In this document: positions 10,201 through 14,981 of the stretch, piece after piece
How positions within the stretch are numbered: position 1 is the stretch's first letter
Layout of the letters: the number at the start of each line of letters is the position of its first letter
Assembly (NCBI GenBank): GCA_900543525.1
Contig: UQRS01000040.1
Span: 1 to 19,703 of the forward strand
DNA from: an uncultured Oscillospiraceae bacterium
GTDB taxonomy: Bacteria > Bacillota > Clostridia > Oscillospirales > Acutalibacteraceae
Reading direction: 5' to 3'
Length of the DNA stretch: 19,703 bases
The notes under the pieces: model-generated
The model's input: the letters and a program-made list of their open reading frames with translations, nothing else
The model's database searches: none
Told to the model about the DNA's origin: nothing
Made by a program: the position numbers and the translations under genes

Positions 10201-11279
10201 TGCACTCCGCGCAGGCCGATGGTGTACATATTCTCAAACTTATAATTGCGGGCGACCGCCTCCTCCCAATAGGCCTCCATCGCCGTGGCGTTGACGGTAT
10301 AGTCGTAGCTGGCCTTCCAGTCGTTGTTGATCTTTTGCAGATTGTACCTGCCCTGATTGGCCTCGCACCAGGGCACCCACTCGGTCGCGTTGTTGCGCAG
10401 CAGCATCTCACAGTGGGACGAGCCGGCGATAATCCCGTAGCGGTCGGCCATTTCGGCGTTAAAGGAAACCCCGGTCTCCGGATTCAGCCGGGCGTTAAAG
10501 GCGGTCGATTCCTCATGCATGGCCGGCCAGATCGAGTTGGCCTTCAGCCGCAGCAGCAGCTCGAAAACCCTGGCATAGGCGGCGGCGCCCGGCGTGCCGG
10601 GGCTGCTCGTCTCCTCCTCCAGCAGCCGCGACCAGTAGGAGAAGTTCTCCTCATCATTCAGAAAAATGCCGCGGTATTTGACATCCGGCTTCTCGGTCTT
10701 TTCGATCGAGGCCTTTTCCAAAATCACTTCGCTTTTTTGCTCGACCGGCACATCCCCCCACCAGTACCAGGGAGAAACACCGATCTGCGCCGACAGCTCA
10801 TATATGCCGTAGATTGTGCCCCGCATGTCGCTGCCGGCGATGACCAGCGCCCGGTCGATTCCCTCGGCCGGCTGATCCACGATCTGGATCGTAAAAGCCT
10901 CCCACTCCCCCGAAATACGGGAGAGATCCAGCTTCCCGGCCGAGGCCAGACTGTCGACCAGCCCGCCGCGGCCGGCGGTGCCGACGATGACCGCCCGGCC
11001 GCTTATTGCGGCGGCGCTGTCGGTGAGGATGGGTAGAAGGCCGGTCACCTTCTCCACGTCGGTCCGCAAATCCTCCATCGCACGGAGAATCTGCGCCGGC
11101 TCCTCCGCCCCGGCGCAGAGGCCGGCCGCCTGCCCATTCAAAAACAGGGCAAAGCCGTCTCCCTCCACTCCGGCGGCAGAGGCCGACGGCAGCGCAGCGC
11201 AGGTCAGGCTGCCGGCCAGCAGAGCCAGCGTCAGCACAAAGGCCAAAAACCTGCTGACCTCTCTCTTTTTCATACACAA
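4266..11279 (-). CDS. Secreted GH115 alpha-glucuronidase fused to SGNH esterase, with dockerin (2337 aa)
   Basis: Two-catalyst exported enzyme. Signal peptide about 1-36 (K-K-R, hydrophobic core, A-S-A-A). GH115 about 38-720, recognised by A-L-V-I-A-G-S-D-M-R-G-T-I-Y-G-I-Y (144-160), G-V-S-P-W-Y-W-W-G-D-V-P (167-178), Y-R-G-I-F-L-N-D-E (202-210), L-R-L-K-A-N (243-248), W-G-D-D-N-Y-G (437-443) and N-V-G-D-L-K-P-A-E-I-P (505-515). The GH115 C-terminal beta-sandwich spans about 850-1018. Next come a beta-rich module 1060-1215, a CBM6/35-like module 1232-1384, a FIVAR-like helical spacer 1404-1462, a LamG-like module 1478-1692, helical spacers 1697-1830 and a beta module 1835-1985. The SGNH esterase (2003-2198) has GDSIT with Ser2012, G-L-G-G 2045-2048, G-T-N-D 2081-2084, and Asp2176/His2179. 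A helical spacer and dockerin (2281-2335) end the protein. GH115 enzymes remove GlcA or 4-O-methyl-GlcA; the esterase probably deacetylates. The GTG start at 11279 is 6 nt after AAGGAG; ATG at 11273 is the alternative. Confidence 0.92.
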   Translation of the reverse strand: MCMKKREVSRFLAFVLTLALLAGSLTCAALPSASAAGVEGDGFALFLNGQAAGLCAGAEEPAQILRAMEDLRTDVEKVTGLLPILTDSAAAISGRAVIVGTAGRGGLVDSLASAGKLDLSRISGEWEAFTIQIVDQPAEGIDRALVIAGSDMRGTIYGIYELSAQIGVSPWYWWGDVPVEQKSEVILEKASIEKTEKPDVKYRGIFLNDEENFSYWSRLLEEETSSPGTPGAAAYARVFELLLRLKANSIWPAMHEESTAFNARLNPETGVSFNAEMADRYGIIAGSSHCEMLLRNNATEWVPWCEANQGRYNLQKINNDWKASYDYTVNATAMEAYWEEAVARNYKFENMYTIGLRGVHDAGINCSALSDKSVAGKAGVVKKAVEAQLAILEKYEEKYYQETGERRSFLKIYCSYKEAAEYFKYDISLPEDTVIIWGDDNYGYLREVGTAEELAAYPDQGVYYHVSYLGTPLSYLWVASTPLGLIYEEMSKAYNAGSDDCWILNVGDLKPAEIPMTFLLGMAWDHDRYDDTTIPDFLKDFLTASFPLSEADAEAVAAALQDYYAVCFAKKPEYFGKSLGSNYNLVQYGDEGERQIAKLSAACARSQEVYENLPAAYRDAYFQLVQYMLQAARDTLQKHIYQQKNQLYMGQGRFASVNAYAKAAEDAYDRILADLKYYNKSMSGGRFDGILDPYTSIRSIPTISGAPEVTYLSENVAVEGVGSVCEGQTTGGESVTLRFHSLTDDRRFLDIFNTGLSANTYTISCDPCIRLTAPDGSLLSGEERDGRVVYTGTVEVEARLTVSIDWSGAETGTTDASITVSDAFGKAKVYPVEITKTSLDPAAEAAAGHKGYYEVNGVVAIEAEHYSANVSADGQYWAPVEGLGRTGSAVMKNYPDLSADGGTVTSDYAEKSPYLEYEVYFETTGSYTVSFYRLPTLNEGTNKTNRTAFQLDDGAYYLFRGNSRVDSEYSNETWRAGVLANIDVMETTVTVASAGWHKIRIYKSDAGAAFDRLVLRSAGVSAVSSLLGAPESFTTTTGYTAPEVGVPPEFSLSEIVYGEPDAEKIFLLDFSADAAKASSGYIGVDNRSVSSAAAGYAWDSDTFGNVKAATRSISSGVSTRDQGFVYGTAEAALTLQLPKAGKYVVGLAVGDRLSNGVSVSGMTVLANGVKVIDGLNVAAGRTVERGFVVDCAEGSLRLEISGSRWALAALEAAPYTEPARDNGTGVFLPAADGGIYIEAEAALENSAYAWSEAGRDADQSAWMETYGSSGTAMYSGPNKGNNFSSTSIGSHNGPKMYYKIRFAEAGSYSLYALVKSQADVDDSIQVSLDGGTAATLNDTKDTGGAFKWFKLGSQISVSAAGEHTLSIWEREDGIVVDKFVLTKNGTHAGTAGKMCREGATPDRTDLDRLIAEASALSGADYLEAQFALLQEALQQAKAVAANASQAEIDTAASRLLAAMNALIDPSVLGADITTGRTALYTFEDGWNNALNAAETASPWQKGTTNLPQIMEDADGGRAVRVYGGGTGNSSGVSLPNPVYGTDAADGFTVSFRAKGVSFDTYGCLWTANDGMNYTWLTGGMYFGYAGSRGYVDMNKTAGLYSVSNNIWYTLTLTLTEQEAVLYIDGKKIASSLDKSYTSGYNTADLTRVMDVLRTAKTVELGGRAASWGSGAFFADDVILFDRALSEAEAARLALNLVDKTALLSAIQAAEDEAGKTDLYLPESIAAYRAEIEKARAVAYSNNATEQTVAAALSALEAAKSLLKTKESEAAAAAAVDRLIAALPDADRLTAEDAAAVEAARAAYTELSDYGKGLVSGLARLIAAEQKIAELTGGAGILNLVCNDTANDFNWVVRTNLQVGDQAYSDRKQLYFDSSLPAELIGSDWIRSAMNSKSWNSGKVLSSFDVSCDTDLYVAWPVAWTAPDWLGSASGWEKTDTQITFWNTDWNATHDSVMQLYHRRVSAGEHVELGCLGTSSAAIYLVFLRHQTTVTPEKPLPQKTLSRKVKVACVGDSITYGSGSTDRNKTAYPAQLQSLLGESYDVRNFGLGGTTLMNATDKPYTKQTQYTDSLAFEPDIVIIMLGTNDSKPKNSARIPTEYKRDYLALIETYAALSSNPKIYIATSPFCPNNPENPGSNDIIGPVIEQQILPLQREIAAEKGLELIDMNAATYRLSIFPDSVHPNDEGYRLVAKTFYQVLFDYLPAGVTEIGSTAADFSGLDAVLASANEVGRNNVTEKSFARLEQAVAAAEALDRGSLTSADQDTVDALAEAIRSAISALIWRGDIDGDRKVTVSDVVLLRQLIMAGACSDRELEAGDFDQSGTLTVSDVVDLRQWIVTG

Positions 11280-11363
11280 TCCACTCCTTCCCCCTCATGC
11301 AGCACATATGTATCGTAAGATCGCCTATTTAAAAGCGCAAAAGAGGGGTAATTTTATCTATTA

Positions 11364-11379
11364 TGATGATACATCATCA
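11364..11379. promoter_or_regulatory. Candidate operator between the GH115 and araC-type genes
   Basis: TGATGATACATCATCA is a perfect 7-bp inverted repeat with a 2-bp centre. It lies in the 199-bp divergent intergenic region, about 85 bp from the GH115 start and 100 bp from the AraC start. The palindrome is seen directly. Assigning it to the adjacent AraC regulator is inference, because AraC proteins more often bind direct repeats. Confidence 0.45.
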
Positions 11380-11416
11380 CGATACGCAATTCTATTGTCT
11401 TATATCGCGATTTTTA

Positions 11417-11445
11417 TTGCGTTTTGCAGCAAAGCATGGTATTCT
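11417..11445 (+). promoter_or_regulatory. Candidate promoter of the araC-type gene
   Basis: TTGCGT and TATTCT are separated by 17 bp, and transcription would begin about 26 bases before the AraC ATG. The AAAGAGG ribosome binding site is 8 bases upstream of that ATG. On the minus strand, TTGCGC-17-TACGAT lies about 40 to 70 bases upstream of the GH115 start and is a weaker match, consistent with an activator-dependent promoter. Confidence 0.4.
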
Positions 11446-11478
11446 TAAAATAAACAGGAATGAAAAGAGGTCAGGCGG

Positions 11479-12342
11479 ATGCTTAAAAAGCTGTATGAAT
11501 ATTTGGATAACGAGGTCTACATTCACCATGCGATCGACCGCACACTTTGTGAATCTGACTATTCCATGCACGCCCACGACTGCTGTGAGATTCTGGGCTT
11601 TATCCGAGGTAGGGTGCGCTGCGTTGTGGAGGGGCGCTCCTATAAATTAGAGCCGGGCTGCATTATCATCACCCGTCCAACCGAGATACACCGGGTCTAT
11701 GTCGAGCCGGGAGAGCCGTACGAGCGCATCATGCTCAACTTCCGGCAGAAAACATTGCAAAGCCTTGACCCGGACGGCATTCTGATGCAGCCCTTTCTCG
11801 ACCGGCCGCTCGGCACCCACAACCTCTACCGCCCGCAGGAGTTTCAGTCCGCCACCGGGCTTTTCTTTTTGCGGGAGATGGTGGCGACCCCCGCCAGGAC
11901 CCGGGCGGAACAGCGCCTCAACCTGGATGTCAATCTTCTGCCGCTGCTCAACACACTGCGGACGATCTTTTTGGTCAAGCAGACACAGGGAAACCGATGG
12001 AACAAACGAGATGTTTCGTTACAGGTCATTGATTATATTAACGCGCACCTGCATGATGAGCTTTCCCTTGACCGGCTGAGCGAGGAGTTTTTCCTCAGCC
12101 GGTCCCAGATCAGCCGGATTTTTAAAAAGGCGACCGGCTCCTCCGTGCTGGATTACATCACCATCAAGCGGCTGATCCGCGCGCGGGAGTATATCCTGAA
12201 TGGAGAGACGGCTGCAAACGCCTGTCATCTCAGCGGATTTGACGATTACTCGACCTTCTACCGCGCGTGGCGCAGGCGGTTCAGCGGCGCGCCGTCCGAT
12301 TTAAAGCCGACCGCGTCGGTGCAGCGCAGCCTCGACCCCTGA
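11479..12342 (+). CDS. AraC-family transcriptional regulator (cupin sensor plus double HTH)
   Basis: Predicted sugar-responsive regulator of 287 aa, a typical length. Residues 15-90 look like the N-terminal AraC cupin: H31-A-H33 begins it, with a P-G-C-I-I-I-T-R-P stretch at 59-67. Residues 180-276 are the C-terminal AraC DNA-binding domain. Its first helix-turn-helix is at about 195-216 (S-L-D-R-L-S-E-E-F-F-L-S) and its second at about 242-265, carrying the classic G-F-D-D-Y-S-T-F-Y-R-A-W-R-R-R-F signature. The start at 11479 has AAAGAGG 8 bases upstream. It is divergent from the GH115 gene and 70 bases upstream of the dockerin ORF, so it probably controls this glycan locus. The ligand cannot be read from the sequence. 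Confidence 0.9.
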   Translation: MLKKLYEYLDNEVYIHHAIDRTLCESDYSMHAHDCCEILGFIRGRVRCVVEGRSYKLEPGCIIITRPTEIHRVYVEPGEPYERIMLNFRQKTLQSLDPDGILMQPFLDRPLGTHNLYRPQEFQSATGLFFLREMVATPARTRAEQRLNLDVNLLPLLNTLRTIFLVKQTQGNRWNKRDVSLQVIDYINAHLHDELSLDRLSEEFFLSRSQISRIFKKATGSSVLDYITIKRLIRAREYILNGETAANACHLSGFDDYSTFYRAWRRRFSGAPSDLKPTASVQRSLDP

Positions 12343-12412
12343 CCGCTCCTCAAGCGGAAGGCCTTCGCCCTTTTTGCTGGTCGATGAAATCTTTGCGTAA
12401 AGAGGTGAAAAT

Positions 12413-13207
12413 ATGCAGTATGATATCTTCACGGCGGCGCAGTTCCTCGCGGCCGGAGATATTCCGGCCGATCAGACCCGCCTGACCTTCGCCAAGGCGA
12501 CCCACGGTTCGATTTACGGCGAGATTTCGAGCAGCTGGAGTCTGGACAGCGATCTGCGGATCAGCTACGAGGCCACCGTACCGGCCAATACGACAGCAAC
12601 CCTCCGCCTCCCGCTGAAAAACGCGGAGGATCAGATTCTGCTGAACGGCACGCCCTTTGTCTCGGACGGCACGGCGAAGCTGACCGGCTATGCGGACGGC
12701 TGCGCCGTGATCGAGCTCGGCAGCGGCAGTTACCGCTTCCGGGTGCTGGATAAGAATGCCGTCCTCCCGGTGGAGGATATCTCCGGCCTGCCGGAGATGA
12801 TTCTGGCCGGAAGGGAGGTCACCCTTTCCGGGATCGTCCTCCCGGCGGAGGCCGGGAAAACCGAAATCTCCTGGACGATTTCCGACGCCGGGACAACCGG
12901 GGCAAAGCTTTCGGAAAACCGGCTGACCGCCGCCGCCCCCGGCGTGCTGGAGCTTACCGCCTCAGTCGCCGACGGCCTCTCTCCCGGAGAGGCGTTTACA
13001 AAAACCTTCCGGATCACCGTGCTGCTGCCCGGCGACCTTAACCGGGACGGACAGGTAACCGTCTCCGACGTGGTGGCGCTGCGCCAGCTGATCGTCCGGG
13101 GAGATGCGGACGCGGCCGAGCGGCTGACCGGAAACCTCGACGACTCGGACGATAACCTCACCGTGGCGGACGTGGTCGCCCTTCGCAAGCGGATTGTCGC
13201 GGGATAA
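12413..13207 (+). CDS. Leaderless GH78-type C-terminal module with Ig-like domain and dockerin; possible remnant
   Basis: 264 aa with no signal peptide and no catalytic domain. Residues 24-110 match the C-terminal beta-sandwich of GH78 alpha-L-rhamnosidases: H-G-S-I-Y-G-E-I-S-S-S-W at 31-42, V-P-A-N-T-T-A-T-L-R-L-P at 56-67 and L-G-S-G-S-Y-R-F at 102-109. Residues about 116-205 resemble a bacterial Ig-like (BIG) domain, and 206-263 are a dockerin with two half-repeats. The ATG at 12413 has a good AAAGAGGTG site 5-6 bases upstream, so translation looks real. A dockerin without an export signal makes little sense in the cytoplasm. The simplest reading is an internally deleted rhamnosidase gene that kept its start and its 3' end. 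A short new gene, or an error upstream, are alternatives. The 70-base gap after the AraC gene holds only a weak hairpin. Confidence 0.75.
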   Translation: MQYDIFTAAQFLAAGDIPADQTRLTFAKATHGSIYGEISSSWSLDSDLRISYEATVPANTTATLRLPLKNAEDQILLNGTPFVSDGTAKLTGYADGCAVIELGSGSYRFRVLDKNAVLPVEDISGLPEMILAGREVTLSGIVLPAEAGKTEISWTISDAGTTGAKLSENRLTAAAPGVLELTASVADGLSPGEAFTKTFRITVLLPGDLNRDGQVTVSDVVALRQLIVRGDADAAERLTGNLDDSDDNLTVADVVALRKRIVAG

Positions 13208-13245
13208 CCGCCTGCCGCAGCCGGAAAATATCCCGAAAAGCCGAA

Positions 13246-13290
13246 AAAAGCACCGGCCTTATGAAAACATAAGGCCGGTGCTTTTGTTTT
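13246..13290. terminator. Strong terminator after the dockerin ORF
   Basis: A perfect 17-bp stem (13246-13262 with 13269-13285) has a 6-nt loop, with four A in its left arm, T's closing the right arm, and GTTTT following. It ends the rightward glycan genes and could work in both directions. Confidence 0.9.
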
Positions 13291-13453
13291 CGCCGCAGAA
13301 ATCTCTCCTGCACACCCGCATACCGGCATACCGACGGAATCTGCCGCACGGCGGCCGGATTTTCATGCCTCCTAAAAACCGCACCCGCATATTCCGAACG
13401 CCGTGCGGCCGGATAAACCCTCCGGCTCTGTCGGCAGAATGTCAGGCTTTAAG

Positions 13454-13489
13454 CAAAAAAATTGTCCCGGCCAAATCGGCCGGGACAAT
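13454..13489 (-). terminator. Terminator of the zinc-ribbon gene (minus strand)
   Basis: A perfect 12-bp stem (13461-13472 with 13478-13489, arm ATTGTCCCGGCC) with a 5-nt loop is preceded on the plus strand by six or seven A, which become the T-run on the minus strand. It lies 28 bases past the zinc-ribbon stop codon. The rest of 13208-13516 holds only this hairpin and the one at 13246; I see no gene there. Confidence 0.85.
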
Positions 13490-13516
13490 CCTGTGACATA
13501 AGCTTAATGTAAAAAT

Positions 13517-13795
13517 TTATGCCTCTTCCTTCATCTTTGCAAAGCACTCGCTGCAGTAGACCGGACGGTCATCACGGGGCATGAAGGGAACCTTGGCTAC
13601 GCCGCCGCAGGCAGCGCAGGTCGCCTCGTGCATCTCTCTGGGGGCGCGGCCGGCGTTCTTGCGAGCGTCACGGCAGGCCTTGCAGCGCTGGGGCTCGTTG
13701 GTGAAGCCCTTCTCCTGATAGAACTCCTGCTCACCGGCGGTGAACACGAACTCTTCGCCGCAATCTTTGCAAATTAGGGTCTTGTCTTCGAACAT
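13517..13795 (-). CDS. Small zinc-ribbon protein (92 aa)
   Basis: Small cytoplasmic protein with eight cysteines in four CxxC pairs: C9/C12, C38/C41, C60/C63 and C81/C84. The first half (L-I-C-K-D-C-G-E-E-F-x-F-T-x-G-E-Q-E-F-Y) matches the probable zinc-ribbon family common in Firmicutes. The second half, with R-P-V-Y-C-S-E-C-F, is a second CxxC-CxxC knuckle. It probably binds two zinc ions; its role is unknown, perhaps nucleic-acid or protein binding. The start at 13795 is chosen because GTGAGGT lies about 8 bases upstream and the family begins here (M-F-E-D-K). The in-frame ATG at 13852 would add 19 residues encoded by the tRNA-like element and is unlikely. Confidence 0.88.
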   Translation of the reverse strand: MFEDKTLICKDCGEEFVFTAGEQEFYQEKGFTNEPQRCKACRDARKNAGRAPREMHEATCAACGGVAKVPFMPRDDRPVYCSECFAKMKEEA

Positions 13796-13826
13796 GTTTT
13801 GTACCTCACTTGAAAAAAATTGTTTT

Positions 13827-13890
13827 TGCCTCGACCGGAATTGCACCGGCACCTTTGGTTGACAACGCTCTACATTAAGCTACGAGGGCA
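13827..13890 (-). pseudogene. tRNA-like element, 64 nt, lacking a normal anticodon arm
   Basis: Read on the minus strand. The 5' end TGC-C-CTCG pairs with the 3' end CGAGGCA with one bulged C (acceptor-like). GCTT-AATGTA-GAGC forms a short D arm, and GCCGG-TGCAATT-CCGGT a near-perfect T arm with a 7-nt loop. Only 16 nt lie between the D and T arms, too few for an anticodon arm plus variable loop. They include TTGTCAA, which resembles a GTC (Asp) anticodon loop without its stem. No CCA is encoded, and a run of seven T follows. It may be a decayed tRNA, a tRNA-like leader of the zinc-ribbon gene, or part of an old integration site. The shape is seen; the function is not known. Confidence 0.5.
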
Positions 13891-13921
13891 TATGGAAACG
13901 GCCGAACCGTTTTTGATAAAA

Positions 13922-14515
13922 TTACCTCAGTTTGCGCCGTATCCGCTGCAAAGCATTGTCGACCGCCTTGGCCGAAATTCCGCGCCGGGCGGCAATTTCT
14001 TCATAACTTCGGCCGCCGACATAATCGGAAAGCACTGTGCTTTCAAGCTCGGTCAGATTCTGTTGAACACGCAATTTCAGACGTTCAAAAGCCTCCCGCT
14101 CGATCAGGATCGATTCGGGATCGCCGGCCTCTGACGCCGGCAGCTTTACACTAAGGTCGTTTTCATGCATCTCATCCAAAAGGGAGATCTGCGTTATGGG
14201 GATTCGTTTTTTTCGGGTGTCGCCCCGGTGAACGGCGGACAGCATCCGATCGATGCACAGCCGCGCAAAAGTCGGGAAAGAAGACTTCTCCCCCTCGTAA
14301 GCCCGGACCGCGGCCAAAAGGCCGATCATCCCTTCCTGACAGAGATCCTCAAACCCGCTTTCCCCTGCGGCGAGAAAAGCAGCGGCCCGAGACCGCACAA
14401 GCGGAAAGTACCGGGCGACCAGCGCCGCCTCAGCCTCCTCATCCCCGGAAGCGGCCATCGCCGCCAAAGTCCTGTCAGAAAATTCAGCATATTCGGAAAC
14501 CGGGATAAAATTCAT
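13922..14515 (-). CDS. sigH: SigH-like RNA polymerase sigma factor
   Basis: Sigma-70 family factor of 197 aa resembling the sporulation and post-exponential sigma factor SigH. Region 2 spans about 23-95 and includes F-E-D-L-C-Q-E-G-M-I-G-L-L (55-67) and F-P-T-F-A-R-L-C-I (80-88). Region 4 spans about 146-196, with G-G-R-S-Y-E-E-I-A (167-175) and K-A-V-D-N-A-L-Q-R-I-R-R-K-L (183-196). B. subtilis SigH is slightly longer but shares these blocks. ATG at 14515 is preferred because AGGTG lies 4 bases upstream; ATG at 14542 is in frame but has a weak site. A hairpin at 13896-13912 follows the stop codon. An orthologous role in sporulation is inferred; a paralogous SigH-like factor is possible. Confidence 0.85.
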   Translation of the reverse strand: MNFIPVSEYAEFSDRTLAAMAASGDEEAEAALVARYFPLVRSRAAAFLAAGESGFEDLCQEGMIGLLAAVRAYEGEKSSFPTFARLCIDRMLSAVHRGDTRKKRIPITQISLLDEMHENDLSVKLPASEAGDPESILIEREAFERLKLRVQQNLTELESTVLSDYVGGRSYEEIAARRGISAKAVDNALQRIRRKLR

Positions 14516-14578
14516 ACTGCACCTGAAATCATATGGAATCATCCAGCGAAGGCATGATACACCACACCTTCATATAGC

Positions 14579-14607
14579 ATTGTACTCCAAATGCGGGAGA
14601 ATGTCAA
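14579..14607 (-). promoter_or_regulatory. Sigma-A-type promoter of the sigma factor gene
   Basis: On the minus strand TTGACA and TACAAT are separated by 17 bp: a perfect -35 and a 5/6 -10. Transcription would begin near 14572, leaving a leader of about 57 nt to the ATG at 14515. The rest of the 223-base gap between this gene and the next is A+T-rich and shows no gene. Confidence 0.85.
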
Positions 14608-14738
14608 CAACTTTTTCACTCTCTACAATTTTTATTATAGTTTGAATGCAAAAATCGTCATTATTCCCAATTTTGCATCATGATTTTTACCAAAACCGCC
14701 AAATCCTCCGGCAAAATAACCATACCGACGCCCCGGAT

Positions 14739-14960
14739 TCAGGCTGTCTGAGAGGTGGTGAGGCCGTTTTCCTGAATCTGCCGGCCCTCGGCGGCCAGGC
14801 CGGCAATGCGCACGACCATCATAATGTTCAGCACAAGGAACACCGCAATCCACGCCAGCAGAAAAGAAACAAGTGTCTGATACCGGGCGCCTCTGCGCTT
14901 TTCTCTGCCGGCCGCTGCCCCTTGCCGGCGGGCGGCGTTTTCCGTATTTTCTCTATCCAT
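14739..14960 (-). CDS. Small single-span membrane protein (73 aa)
   Basis: I do not recognise a family. The N-terminal 27 residues are strongly basic (many R and K), followed by one hydrophobic segment at about 29-52 (V-S-F-L-L-A-W-I-A-V-F-L-V-L-N-I). The positive-inside rule puts the N-terminus in the cytoplasm and the short polar tail outside. AGAGGA lies 7 bases before the ATG. It starts 21 bases after the stop of the VanY-like gene, so the two are very likely co-transcribed. A partner or membrane helper for the carboxypeptidase is a guess from position only. Confidence 0.7.
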   Translation of the reverse strand: MDRENTENAARRQGAAAGREKRRGARYQTLVSFLLAWIAVFLVLNIMMVVRIAGLAAEGRQIQENGLTTSQTA

Positions 14961-14981
14961 AAAGCCATCCTCTTTTTCCTG

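Noticed and set aside
13796..13852. Upstream ATG at 13852 for the zinc-ribbon protein
   Set aside because: The added 19 residues are encoded partly by the tRNA-like element and its T-run, and a good ribosome binding site precedes the ATG at 13795.
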